This document shows, in pieces, positions 35,129 through 46,740 of a stretch of DNA of 64,000 bases; position 1 is the stretch's first letter; the number at the start of each line of letters is the position of its first letter. Source of the stretch: Drosophila miranda (Eukaryota; Arthropoda; Insecta; Diptera; Drosophilidae); the NCBI RefSeq assembly GCF_003369915.1, contig NC_046677.1, positions 4,216,001-4,280,000 on the forward strand, written 5' to 3'. The notes under the pieces were generated by a model. The model did not search any database, was not told where the DNA came from, and worked only from the letters and a program-made list of their open reading frames with translations. Both the position numbers and the translations under genes were made by a program.

Positions 35129-36330
35129 TCCTACTCATAATTATTATATATAATATTACATATTATTAAAACAGAAAACCAACAAAAAAAAAACAAAAAA
35201 GAAATAAGAAAGCAACAACAAAACGATACAAGAAACAAAAGAACGCAAAGTAAAAACAAAAAAAAAAACAATTACAAGATAAACGAGAGAGAGAACAAAC
35301 AAAAAAACAAAACAAAAGTAAAAATACATTTTTTAACATTTACATATTTTAATAATTTTTGTACGAACTTCATATCCCTAATTCAAGATAAAGTCAGAGT
35401 TGCACTTGACACACACACACACACACACCAACCACACCCACACCCACCAATAGACGCGGCAGCCACTGTTCCGTGTTGGTGCATCTGAATTCCATCAAAG
35501 GGGGGTTTCCTTACCCCCAGTTAATGGGAATAAATTCGCCTCATTCGCACACACCTCCCTTCCAAACACACCCAAACGCATACACACGTATACTCGTACT
35601 CCCCTCACGCCCACACACGCGCATACATACCATTCTCATATTGAAGATCTTGATAGAAGGAGAAAACAACACCACCACCATACAACCATACAACAATCCA
35701 TACGCGAAACGATGATAATGATGAATGTGAGGAGAATTTTTTAAATAATTTCTACTATACATTTAACTGTAAGTTCGAAGAAATTTGTAAAGAATTTTTG
35801 GACGAAATATTGGATAAAATATATATTATAAAATATAAACACCCAACAGCGTGCTTCACTGCCAGTCCCCCAGACCAGATACAGGGCAAAGCGGACCAAA
35901 ATCAGGGCTGAAACAAAAAATAAAAGGAAACACAGTCGAGAACGTTTTTTGGTTGTCCCGTTTCGAGTCCCATTTCTCTTTAATGCACTACTACAAAAAA
36001 ATACGTTTCTCCATACAATACGATTGGGATGTAACAGAGTGTTACGGAAAGAAATAGTTGTGCGGTAACTGGAGGAGTAGGCGCTAAGATTATCTCCTAA
36101 GTACATTCTAAATATTTCGTTATGGTTAATTTAACGTACGTAGCGTAACGTAACGTAACAAAATGTTACCACAAAAACAAACTACAAAAGCTCCAACGAA
36201 AGCTTCAAAAGCGAAACAAATGAGAAAAAATATGAGAATTACTAATGTGTGCGTCTTTTGCAACTAAATAGAAAATCCTACTAAGTATACTAAATGTATT
36301 CAATAAATTAAAGCGTTAACTTTGCGTTGC
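35129..36330 (+). other. Akap200: Akap200 3' UTR
   Basis: A-rich and CA-rich noncoding sequence after the Akap200 stop. AATAAA at 36302-36307 is a likely poly(A) signal; others may be used earlier. The interval ends about 190 nt before the gurken stop, so the two convergent genes have closely spaced 3' ends. Confidence 0.45.
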
Positions 36331-36518
36331 GCAACGTAAAGATATGGTCATAGAGTCCTACCATCTACAAAATATTCGAAAACCAAAATATTTGAAACCA
36401 AAGTCGTTTCCAAATCAACAAAAATAACTGCATGTACAAACTGCAGGGCTGCCCAACTGGCAAAATTAATAATACAAAAACGCCGCAATAAGTTGGCAGC
36501 CCCGCTTTTGGGGCTGGC

Positions 36519-37630
36519 TCAACATCTGACAAAAAACCGTTGCTTGTGCAAGTGTAGTTGTTGCTGCTTCCGGCGATACTCGGGCGCATTGCGGAGCATG
36601 AACACGGCCGCAAACAGCACGTAGATCGTCGATAGAAGGATGAGCATGGGAAAGGAGAAGACGATGCGCGCCATTCGGATCTTCGGGTGTGCCTCTAGTG
36701 CCGGCGGGGCCTTCACATAGTCCCCTGCAAAACGGAAGAAGAAATGCTGGCTAGAATAGAGTAGTGTTTCCCGCCCACTGGGTCTCAGTCTCACCATTCC
36801 AGTTCTTGAACTCGCATCGTTGTCCGTCATAGCCGTCTGCGCAGAGGCACGAGTAAAGACTTTGGTTACCGAGCGGATACCGGAAGCAGTTGCCGCCATT
36901 CAGGCAGAAGCTCGTCTTGAAGGAGTCTCTACAGGGCAGCATGATGATCTCGGCCGTATCTTTGACCTTGTCCGGTGGGATTGTAGTCGATAGCGTGGCC
37001 CTCGTACTGGGCGAGCTGTCATCGGGTGGCGGTTCGCCGGTGTGAGTCACTGTAGTGAGTGTCGTTGTCTCCGTGGTACCATCTGTTTTTGTGGTGCTCT
37101 CGCCAGCTAGCGAAGATTCTGTACTGCTGGCAGGAGGCTCTGCTGTTGGCTGCTCTCCCAGTAGCTGTTCTTCCAGCATGGGTTCCACTGAAGCTTCTTC
37201 AACCGTGTTGGGTAAGAGCTCTCCGTCTTCATCCTCTCGTGGATCTGGTGGCACTTCCCGGACCGTGGCCTGCAACTGCTGCTGCTGCTGCTCCTCTTGC
37301 TGTTGCTGCTGCAGTTCCATCTGGTTAACCAGCTGGACCACATGCTCCTCGATCTGCTGCTGCAGCTCGTGAGCATGCTCGTGCATATGGTTGTGAAAAT
37401 TGTGCTGATGCTGCACAATTTTCAGCGTGTGCTCGCGGAGTAGTAGAATTCGGCTCGAACAACAATCTGCAAAGCAAGATAAAGCGAGTGGATTGCAATT
37501 GCACTGATACGGCAGCGCCTTGACAGCTTTCGGCAGCGCGGCATTTGTTGTTGCGCTTACCTGTGACGGCGACAACTGTTGAGAGCACGAAAATTACTTT
37601 GATTATGTGAATAAACGGAATTCGCATCAT
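36519..37630 (-). CDS. grk: Gurken, TGF-alpha-like EGFR ligand
   Basis: Transmembrane precursor of the oocyte signal that sets egg and embryo axes through Egfr in the follicle cells. Exons are 37630-37561, 37466-36795 and 36724-36519, giving 315 aa (D. melanogaster 295). A signal peptide (MMRIPFIHIIKVIFVLSTVVA) ends just before 'DCCSSRILLLREHTLKIVQ'. Next come a His-rich and Gln-rich segment and an acidic Thr/Ser/Pro-rich region. The EGF domain with six cysteines spans residues 202-241 ('CLNGGNC', 'CLCADGYDGQRC'). The transmembrane helix is about residues 268-291 and the short tail ends 'RKQQQLHLHKQRFFVRC', as I remember for grk. Rhomboid-type cleavage near the membrane releases the ligand in this family. 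The start was set at ATG 37630, because the upstream codon in frame is TTG. The Gln/His tracts probably account for the extra length. Confidence 0.95.
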
Positions 37631-38665
37631 TGGAAGACGCCCCAAGGCGTTTCGAAAGTCTGTGTTTTGTGTGAAGGTGCTGCTCGACGGGTAAGTGGGA
37701 AAAGGGTTGGTTGGACTTGTCCAGAAAGAGATCTAAGGATCAAGCGGCGGCGTGTGGGCCGCGAATACAATTTGGCGTCGTCGCAACAGCATCCGAAACA
37801 TATTCGTACTACACATTTGCATCTCAGGCAGACACTTGGCTGTGGGCAGCGTTTGTGGCTTTTACTGCAAAATAAAAATAGAACTTTTTAGCGCCCGCCT
37901 CACATTTTCTGTCACACGATCACAAACACAGCGACACACCAAACACACACACACACATGGAGGGGGCGGGCTTATTATAGAACCACGTACTGGAGAAGCA
38001 ATGTCGCATTGAAAAGCCTTTAGAAATATAATTATTCATGAATCATTATTCTGTACGAGTAGATATTTTGAAAAGAACTAAATTTAATAGGCCGCGGCAC
38101 AGCGCGGGAAGCGAGCTCCTTCTCTATTTTTCAGAAGTTGTTCCGCGAACGTTGGAAAAGAGACTAAAAGAGATTGAGAAAAACAGAGGACAGAATCGGA
38201 TCAACAGATGGACCAGGCAGCAGCCAGCAGCATGCGCGCGCTCCCGCCGTATGAATGAAAATAGTAGAGAGTAGAGTGGAGCGTGGAGCGCGTGGGCCAT
38301 AAAGAGAACATAACGGGCGCCAAAAGAGAAATGCAATGCGAAGAGGATGGATGCACAATATCGAGTGATCTCTTTTGCTCGCCTCCCGCCTGGTGGTATT
38401 GAGAATTTCGGTAATTAGCGGAAACCGACAAAAAAGGAAATGTGAAATATTTTGCAGCATACTTCTGAGCACACAGAGAAAAGTCGCACCGTCGATACCC
38501 TCTCCGCTCTATCCAGCCGAAGAACTTGTCTGTGTTAAATTAATTAATTTAATTCCTTATTTTAAAGCTTAGTCAAACAAAGATTACACGTAGATATCGA
38601 CTAATATCCCAGGAGAATTTGAACTGTGAATTGCGTGCTGCTAAAAAACAAATAAATTCCCACAG
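37631..38665. other. gurken upstream region and D12 3' flank
   Basis: Noncoding. The first part should hold the grk promoter and leader; a 'cacacacacac' tract lies near 37945. The part near 38600 is the 3' UTR of D12 (minus strand). No further gene was found. ORFs in 38038-38274 and nearby are short and cross GA-rich sequence. Confidence 0.4.
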
Positions 38666-41621
38666 CTACGGCTGCGGCTCAATGGGAGTCACCCCCAGGT
38701 GGCTATTCCCAAGGAAATCCAAATCCGGGCACTGCGCAATCGCCCGACCAATGTCGTATGGCTGCAGGCAGAGCGGCACATTGGCGGCGGGCCGCGGCAG
38801 CTGTTCAATGGTGTCCCGGTGGAGCTTAACTGCCACAGAACGGCGCACCAGTCGCTCCACAAACATGCTCAGCACACGGCCGAGCAGTGTCAGGGAGAGC
38901 GACTGTAAGACACCCGGCGTGGACTCTTCCGCTTCGAGGCCGATGTTGATGTCCTTGCACATGTCCTGGACCAGCTGCGTCGCCGTCTCAAGGTGCTCCG
39001 GTGGGGGCAGGTACAGCAGCTGCCGATTGTTTGCCACAGAGGCGCACTGCGCTTTTCGCTGGCTGATGGGTCGAAGCTTGGACGCGTCCACACCCAAGAC
39101 ATCGATGAACTCTTGATCCTGTATTTCTTGTTCATGACCCTGAAGGCGACCCGTTTGCTTCGCTATCCAGGCATCGATGCGATTGGTGGAGCTGACACTG
39201 CAATAGGCCGACAGATGCGGTTGTGGATCCTCCTTGAGCTGGTCCTGGACACGCTGCGACAACTGCTCTTCGCTTCCCTGCTTCGTTTGCCGCTTCTCTG
39301 TGGGTGTCAACGTCTTCAGCGGCGGCGTGTACGCATATAGACGGGCAAAGCCCACGATCTCACGCAGGCTCCAGTAGAGCTCCTTGCCACTGTCATACAA
39401 CTGCTGCAATCCAGGGTGCTGCAGCATACAGCGACGCAAGTGCCGAGCCCGCACGTACTCGTAGAAACGTTGGCGCAACGCAGACTGTTCCTGGAAGGCC
39501 AACAGATTGGGGGGACACACGAAGGGGGGCTCTTCATCCCCTCTCGGACTCCCTGTCAGTGGCAAGCGACGCAGCAGAAACTCCACAGCGCTGCGCATGC
39601 TCTTGAACTGGACGCTGCCAAAGATCTGATCCAGTTTCCGGGGTCGAATCGGTGCAGTATTTACCAGAGATGATGTCCAGCAGCGTTTCGGCAACATGTT
39701 GATCAGTTCCTGCAGCTCCTCCTTCATATAAACACTCGTCATGTCTGCATATCCATGATCGTGCTGGATGCACACCAGCTGATGGCGGCGATTCACTGCC
39801 GGCGCCTTCAGCAGACTCACTTGCGGCTTTAGCAGCGATCGCTGCTGTGTCGCTTGTTTCAGCTTGCTCTGCTGCGGATCGATAATGTACAGCTTTCCCG
39901 CCTTCTGGAAGACAACGTTTTGCTTGGCCCGATGTCCGTTCTGAGCCCCTCGCACCTGCCCCGATTTCTCACTCTTGATGGGGCTCGGACTGTTACCATT
40001 GACGGGCAGGTGTACCACAGATGGCCGCGAGGCGCTTGGCGGAGTTACATTCACTCGGAGTGGCGATCTCGACGGTATAGTTCCTATGGGCGGCTGCATT
40101 TTGGGGCTATAGCTGAGCTTCAGGGGCTCCGTGACCAAAACAGTTGGCTCAATCTGCTCGATGTCGTCGCTCATTTCGATCTTGTTGATGTCGGCAAAGA
40201 GGTTGTCATCCAGTTCCTCTTTGTTTTGGGTGATGGATATCGTCCGGGGCTTTAAACACTCAACGGGGGGTGTGAAGGGAGCTGTAGGAAGAGGAGTGGG
40301 GGCTGGAAGAGCAGCAGCAGAAGATGAAGGAGCAGCCACAGGCATTGGGGGAGGAGGAGGCACGATTGGTTTCTGCTTGACCTTAGCTCGTTCTGCTCTC
40401 AACCAAATCTCGACAGTAGTCTCCGCCCCCATCGTATGAAGGCCACACATTGTCTTATCCAGCACGACCGTGTGCATGAGCTGCACGGGCTTCTGGCGCA
40501 GATGCTCCTGGAAGAACAGCTGTATCCGCATGGGGAACTCGCCCCAGCCACGACGAATCAACTGAAATGGCGGCGCATGAACATCCACGATGTCGTTGGG
40601 CCGATACGAATGATGCAGCTGAAAGCGTACCTAAAACGACAAGGGAAAGGGTTGAAAAGGTTGCACTGGCTACCAGCGACAGACTTACCTTCTTGATGTA
40701 CGTCTCCAGGGGTTTTGGCAGATCTTTGCCCTGGACATAGACCAGCCATTTGTAGACAAGGGCCTGGCCACCATTCTCCAATGTAGTTTTGCCTTCCCCG
40801 CCAATGTATTTGGACGTGTTGCCCACCACAAAGTTAAATTTGTTCTTGTTGTTCAATCGCGAAGCATTCAGCTCCAGTTGCTGCTGCTGCTGTTGCCGCT
40901 CGTGTGCCTGACGACTGGTGCATGGCTGCTCATCCTCCACCTTGATATTGATTGATTGCTGCTGTTGATCTTTTGAATGATCGATGACGATTCCCTGCTC
41001 GCGAATTTTTTGCTGTCTGCGACGCTCCGCACGGCGGTGCGCTGGGTTTCGCTGCCTTATCGTCTGCTTGGCCAGTGTGGCAGCCGTGCGCTCTGGCAGG
41101 TGGTTCTGGATGAGCAATGGGCGCTTTCCGACAATCTTCTTAATGGCCGGATGCAGAGGCAACTGTGGACCAGCGCTCTCATCGCTGAACAGTGATTCGC
41201 CACCGCGCACTTTGGCCACGTCGCCCGCTGTGAGGGGAACCTGTTGCTTCCGATAGTACTCGCTGACCACTTCAAAGCGCAGCTTGTCTAGCAGTTGACG
41301 GGCCTGCAGCAGTCGTCTATCTATCTCGGCCAGCTGCTCATCCTTAAGCGAGATTTCTCTCTGAAATTCTACGCGGACAATCTCACAGATACGCTCGAAC
41401 TTCTCCGTTGTGTCTGGCACGGGCACACGCTGTGTCTGAGCTGATTTATCCAACTCTTCCTCCTCCTCGGCCGCCGACTCCGTCTCCACTTTCGTGCGCT
41501 TTTCCCGGTTTGTAGCTGCATCCTCATTATCTTCATTAGTTGAAGCTGTTTGGAGATAGTCTGGATCGTGGTACTCGCTGTGTTTGCGCTTCTTTGGCGT
41601 CGCTGGCGCGCTCTGCTCCAT
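38666..41621 (-). CDS. D12: D12, YEATS2-like subunit of the ATAC complex
   Basis: Exons are 41621-40689 and 40630-38666, joined by a 58-nt intron in phase 0, giving 965 aa. The N-terminus is charged with a probable nuclear signal (PKKRKH). Residues about 280-410 form a YEATS domain: 'VYKWLVYVQGKDLPKPLETYIKK', then 'VRFQLHHSYRPNDIVDV' and 'RRGWGEFPMRIQLFF'. YEATS domains read acylated histone lysines. Human YEATS2 anchors a histone-fold module in the Gcn5-containing ATAC acetyltransferase, and D12 is the fly counterpart as I remember it. The middle is Pro/Ala-rich and the C-terminal third is helical with conserved-looking blocks ('RKLDQIFGSVQFKSMR', 'ARHLRRCMLQHPGL'). It is divergent from Chrac-14, another ATAC subunit. 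Confidence 0.9.
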
Positions 41622-41960
41622 GTGCTGTGCGTGGCGCTTAAATTCGTTGGCACACGCACAAGGCTCTTATCACCTGTGTTCGCAGAAAATATATTTAAAG
41701 TCACGCCGAAGCTGGTTGCACATTTATGCCGACTTTTTGGTAATAGTTTACCAAAAGTACATAAACAATTGAATGGCGAAAATAAAGCGCAAAGTTGGAC
41801 TAAATTAATGGTGCTGCCAGATCGCTGCATTTCATGCGTTGGTGTTTTCCAGCACCGTCAGCTGTTTTGTTTACGCGGGAAGAGACGGACGCCGGATCAC
41901 ATCCAACATTCAGCATTTTAAACGTTAAGTTAGCTAAAGGACAAGGTACCGCAGCAGAAA
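41622..41960. promoter_or_regulatory. Bidirectional promoter region, D12 / Chrac-14
   Basis: The start codons of D12 (-) and Chrac-14 (+) are 339 nt apart, so the two genes share one promoter interval. No TATA box was seen. No repeat-A-type module is present here, unlike emb and Cul2. Confidence 0.6.
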
Positions 41961-42344
41961 ATGGTTGAACGTATTGAGGATTTGAACCTACCCAATGCAG
42001 TGATTGCACGGCTAATCAAGGAGGCCTTGCCCGATGGGGCGAACGTGAGCAAGGAGGCGCGTGCGGCCATTGCCAGAGCTGCGTCCGTTTTTACAATTTT
42101 TGTGACATCCTCATCGACGGCACTGGCACACAAACAGAACCACAAGACCATCACGGCAAAGGATATAATGCAGACCCTAACGGAACTGGACTTTGAGAGT
42201 TTCGTGCCGTCGCTGTCGCAGGATCTGGAAGTGTATCGCAAAGTTGTGAAGGACAAAAAGGACAGCAAGGCCAGCAAGAAGGATGCCAGTGGTGCTGCAG
42301 ATGTCTCTGCCAGTGGCAGTGGAGCAACCGAAGAGGCAACTTAA
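41961..42344 (+). CDS. Chrac-14: Chrac-14, histone-fold subunit (POLE3 orthologue)
   Basis: A 127-aa single-exon gene. Residues 8-95 form a histone fold of the NF-YB/H2B type ('LPNAVIARLIKEALPDGANVSKEARAAIARAASVF' and 'NHKTITAKDIMQTL'). The C-terminal tail is Lys- then Ser/Ala-rich. The protein pairs with Chrac-16 in the CHRAC nucleosome-remodelling complex, which slides nucleosomes with ISWI and Acf1. Human POLE3 is also a subunit of DNA polymerase epsilon, and the fly protein has been found in the ATAC complex. Length matches the D. melanogaster protein (128 aa). Confidence 0.95.
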   Translation: MVERIEDLNLPNAVIARLIKEALPDGANVSKEARAAIARAASVFTIFVTSSSTALAHKQNHKTITAKDIMQTLTELDFESFVPSLSQDLEVYRKVVKDKKDSKASKKDASGAADVSASGSGATEEAT

Positions 42345-42689
42345 TCAAATATAGCCCTAAGTCGAATCATGTTAAAGAATATGTTACCTTAGGCTTAAAC
42401 TTAGTACATATATCATTTTATTGTAAGGATCGAAAACTCCACACACATATTCGATGGTATCCATTATAAACAAATCTACATAAACAAAGAAGTCAGCATG
42501 TTTTGTTGTCTATTAATTTCCAGAACCGTGCATTCACTCCAATGTCTCCTGTACTCACAGCACTTTTCGTGGCAGCTTACAACACTACTACCCGGTGTAC
42601 TTGATCAGCTGCATCAGACTCGCGTCTCTTTAGTGATTTATTTTATTTTGCATGTTTTATATTATTGGTGTTGTATATTTGCATGAAGC
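42345..42689. other. Chrac-14 3' UTR and mus201 leader
   Basis: A 345-nt interval between two plus-strand genes. The first part is the Chrac-14 3' UTR; the last part should contain the mus201 start. No further coding signal. Confidence 0.45.
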
Positions 42690-45600
42690 ATGGGAGTCAC
42701 GGGCTTGTGGAAGCTAATTGAGCCCTGCGGCAAGCCCGTGCCGGTTGAGACTTTAGAAGGGAAAATACTGGCCGTGGGTGAGTCTTCGATTTCACGGCTT
42801 TGTGAAATTATATCTAATTTCAATTGTAACTACGGCCTTGCAGACATATCCATATGGCTGCATCAGGTTGTGAAGGGTTTCCAGGATAACAAGGGCTCCG
42901 CTCTGAACAATGCCCATCTTTTGGGTTTGTTTCATCGCCTGTGCAAGCTGCTCTACTACCGGGTGAGGCCAGTCTTCATATTCGATGGATGTACGCCTCA
43001 ACTGAAAAGGGATACGATTGTGGGTTATTGTTTTGCCTCTGTCCTTTTCGCACTTGCAAGACTAACCTTTGTTGATGCGCTCTTTTTAGGCGCGTCGTCA
43101 GCAGCAGCGCAATAAACTTAGCAACGAAGCAGACCGCATACAGGCTCTTCTCTTGCAGTCCCTGGCCAGGGAGAAGGTGGTGCAACAGGCGCTGGGCAAG
43201 AATGCTGAGCTTTTGTTGAAATCACCAGTGAAACGACCGCCGCCCAGCAAGTCCAAAAACGATGAGGATGATCTATTTAAGCTGCCAGAGTTGCCGGCTT
43301 CGGCCGCTGGGCAGGATAACCCAGATGAAAGCGACCAGGATTTGGACTACACCAGTGCCAGTGCCACTTCGGATAGCTCATTTGATGAGTCCACCGCTCG
43401 GCATGCGTACAATTCGAGTCTGCAGGCCATCGATGTCAAGAGTCAGAACTTTAAGAACCTTCCCGCCGACGTTCGTCACGAGATACTCACCGACATCAAG
43501 GAGACGCGCAAACAGTCTTCCTGGGGGCGCCTGCATGAGTTACCCGCCCGCAGCGATGACTTCTGCTCCTTCCAGATGAAGCGTCTGCTGAAGCGACGCG
43601 CCGTCCAGGAGAGCCTGGAGCAGGCGGAACAGGAAATGGGCGGACACACGCTTACCTATTCCGAGCTGTGTGACTTTTTCAGCGAGGAGGGCATTGTAAC
43701 GCCCACGGCCATAGAGCAGAGCACGCGGCAAATCAGCTCGGATGAGCATACGCGATTCCTGCTGGTCAGGGATCTCAAGAAGAAGGCATTGGAAAGCACC
43801 AAAACCGAGATGAAAATGGAGACAATTGAGGAGCTGCCAGAGACAAAGCCGCCAGTTGATGAGGAGAAGCCATCTACATCCAGCAAGGCGGAGACTGTTG
43901 AAATGGGCACTGAATACGATGCGGACTTGGCGCAGGCCTTGGCCCTCTCACTGGAAGAGAGCACCACAAAAGTGTATGACGAGAAGGACTACGACTATGA
44001 CTCGGATCAGGAGTTGCGGCTCAATCGTGCTCAAAGCAAACAGTTGCGACACGCAGCCAAGGGTCCGGCCAGAGCATACATGATTGAATATGGCGGCATG
44101 AACGATGAGGAGGTGGGCAACATAATGGAGTCCACTCAATTGAATGATACGCAAAGCCTCGAACACTTACTAGGCACAACTGTAGTCCCCGTCGATATAG
44201 CAAACGATTCCGTGGAGGAGGCCAAGCAACTCTCAAAGGCCATTGAAGAGAGCAAGAAGAGTCTCCTAGAGGATAAGGTACAGATTATAGACACCGATAC
44301 GGACTCTGATTTGGAGGAAGTTGTGGAAACAAAGGCATCGGCTGGTCTAGAAATTCGTTTGGACATCACTAATAATCTAAAGCCCACCAATGATCTGTTT
44401 GCGGATATATTCGAAGAGGACTCTGGCAAGGAAAAAGCGGCAGATGAAAGCGAAGACGATGAAGATTTCATAGAGGTACCTGAGAGTGAGGAATTGAAGA
44501 TCATTGAAGATTCTCAGGAGAAACCAATCACAGATGAAACTAGTCCAGGAACTGAAACAATCGAAGTAAAAGAAAGCCAAGAAGAAATGCCTACTGAAGA
44601 GAAGGAGAACAAAGAGACAGCAGACACAACCCAAACGAAAACCAAACCTGACTTGGACTCTATATTGAACGATTTGAAAAAGGAAACCGATGCAGTCAAA
44701 GATATCAAACTAGCAGTGGACGAACCCGAACCCGAAACCAAACCCAAGCCTGTTCTTAGCTCCATTCTCGATGACCTGCAGAAAGAAATCGCTGCCGTGA
44801 AGAACATCAAGTTGGAGCAGGTCAAGCTGAACAATAGCACTATCATTGAGGTATCCTCCGACGACGAAGCAGTCTCCAAAGTCAAAGCCAATGCCAACAC
44901 CGAAGAAGTGATTGAGTTATGCGACAGCGATGACAATCAGAAGCAACGAATCTCCCCCAATAAAACGCCGAGTAAAAACAAATCCATAAAGGATTTCTTT
45001 GACACCAGTTATGTGGTGAAAAGGACACCGGACAAGTCGCCAGTGGCCGATAACGGTACACCGCCGGGTACACCAAAGGTATCGCAACCATTCTACAGGA
45101 AGCGAACACCCAAATCTGATCGAAAACGGGCTGCTGATGGGTCAGACGACAGTGATGAGGAAGTTTCGCCCACGAAAAGGTCCAGCAAGGCTTCAAAGTC
45201 TCTTTTTGAGGGAAACGAGCCAGAGACGGAGCCACCGAAGGCTGTGGATCCTGAGGTAACTAAGATATTGAAACCAATGCCCTTTTTTAGTTAATCTATA
45301 ACCTTACTTTTATAGGAGCTCATCAGAGATGCAGCAGAGACCCTTAAGTCCCAGAAGACCTCCGAGGAGCTGCAGTCGATGGCTGATAATTTGGCCCAGG
45401 AACGCAAGGAATTGGAAATCGAACGCAATCGACAGGACCGCATGGGCATGTCCATAAGCCAACGCATGAGCACAGATTGCCAGGAGCTACTACGCCTCTT
45501 TGGGATACCATACATTGTAGCCCCCATGGAGGCCGAGGCGCAGTGTGCCTTCCTGAATGCCACCGAACTAACGCACGGCACCATCACGGATGACAGCGAT

Positions 45601-46602
45601 ATCTGGCTCTTTGGAGGCCGCACTGTCTACAAGAACTTCTTCGCCCAGAACAAGCATGTTCTGGAGTTCCGGGCCGAGCAGATCGAGCAGACATTCAACT
45701 GCAATCGGGGCAAGCTGATACAGTTGGCTTGCCTGGTGGGCAGTGACTACACCACGGGCATTCATGGAATTGGTGCAGTGACGGCCATGGAAATTCTCGC
45801 CTCCTTCTCGACCACACTGGATGCCTCCAGCCCTGCCTCTAGCGGCAACCAATCAGTTTTAGCCACTTTGGTTAGGTTCCGGGACTGGTGGCAGGCACAC
45901 AAGAGCACCAGCCTACCTCCAGGCAGTTCCGCCCGCCTGGCGCTTCGAAAGAAGCTGAAGAATATTGATCTGCACGAGGGCTTCCCAAACATGGCCGTGG
46001 TGGAGGCGTATCTGGATCCCAAGGTGGACGACAATCGCGATGCCTTCAGCTGGGGCTCACCGGATGTGGAATCGATCAGAGAATTCACTCGAAAGTCTTT
46101 CGGTTGGACGACATCCAAGACAGACGACATCCTCCAGCCGGTGATCAAGAAAATCAACGAGAAAAAGATTCAGGGTTCCATTCGCAACTATTTCACGGCC
46201 AAGAGTGCCTTGAGGGTCCAACAGCCTCAGGTCAGCAAACGCGTTCAATCGGCCATTGACAAGATGTCGGGCAAGATCGATGCAGAGACGCCGGAGAAAC
46301 CAAAAAAGGTCGTTCGTACCAGGCGGGCTAAGAAAGCTGCGACGGAGGCTGAGCCAGCGGATGTGGAATCCGAGGCCAAGCCCGCACGTCCCAAGCGTGG
46401 CAAACGAAAGGCTTCAACAACAGAAACACCTGATGAACAGCCATCCACATCGCAGCCGACACCAAAGCCTGGCAAATGTCCGAGGATACCAGACACCACA
46501 GAAATCATACCACAAAGAGAAAGGGACTTGGAGCAGATGCGTCTGAACAAGGCCAGGGCAGCGGAAGTGATGAAAAAGGCAGCTAAAAGCACAAAAAAAT
46601 AA
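42690..46602 (+). CDS. mus201: XPG/ERCC5 structure-specific endonuclease
   Basis: Nucleotide-excision-repair nuclease that cuts 3' of DNA lesions within TFIIH-opened bubbles. Exons are 42690-43019, 43090-45255 and 45316-46602, all phase 0; 1260 aa. The XPG-N region is residues 1-110 ([17 protein letters not shown], 'FIFDG' with the metal-binding Asp). A long acidic spacer follows with two ubiquitin-interacting-like motifs ('[15 protein letters not shown]' near 387 and '[16 protein letters not shown]' near 465). Around 633 and 667 there is a tandem pair 'L.SIL.DL.KE..AVK.IKL'. XPG-I is near 893 ('[16 protein letters not shown]', '[12 protein letters not shown]') and the H2TH near 973 ('[20 protein letters not shown]'). 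A PCNA-binding box 'QGSIRNYF' is near 1118. The tail is basic with probable nuclear signals. Confidence 0.95.
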
Positions 46603-46740
46603 ATCTAAAAAGGGAAATCATATGTCATATGTCATCATATGTCATATATGAAATAAACATCATATAAAGCTAGATACACAGAGCAAGAAATTTCACGTTT
46701 ACTATTAAAAAAAAAAAACACATTTAATTAAATTATAATC

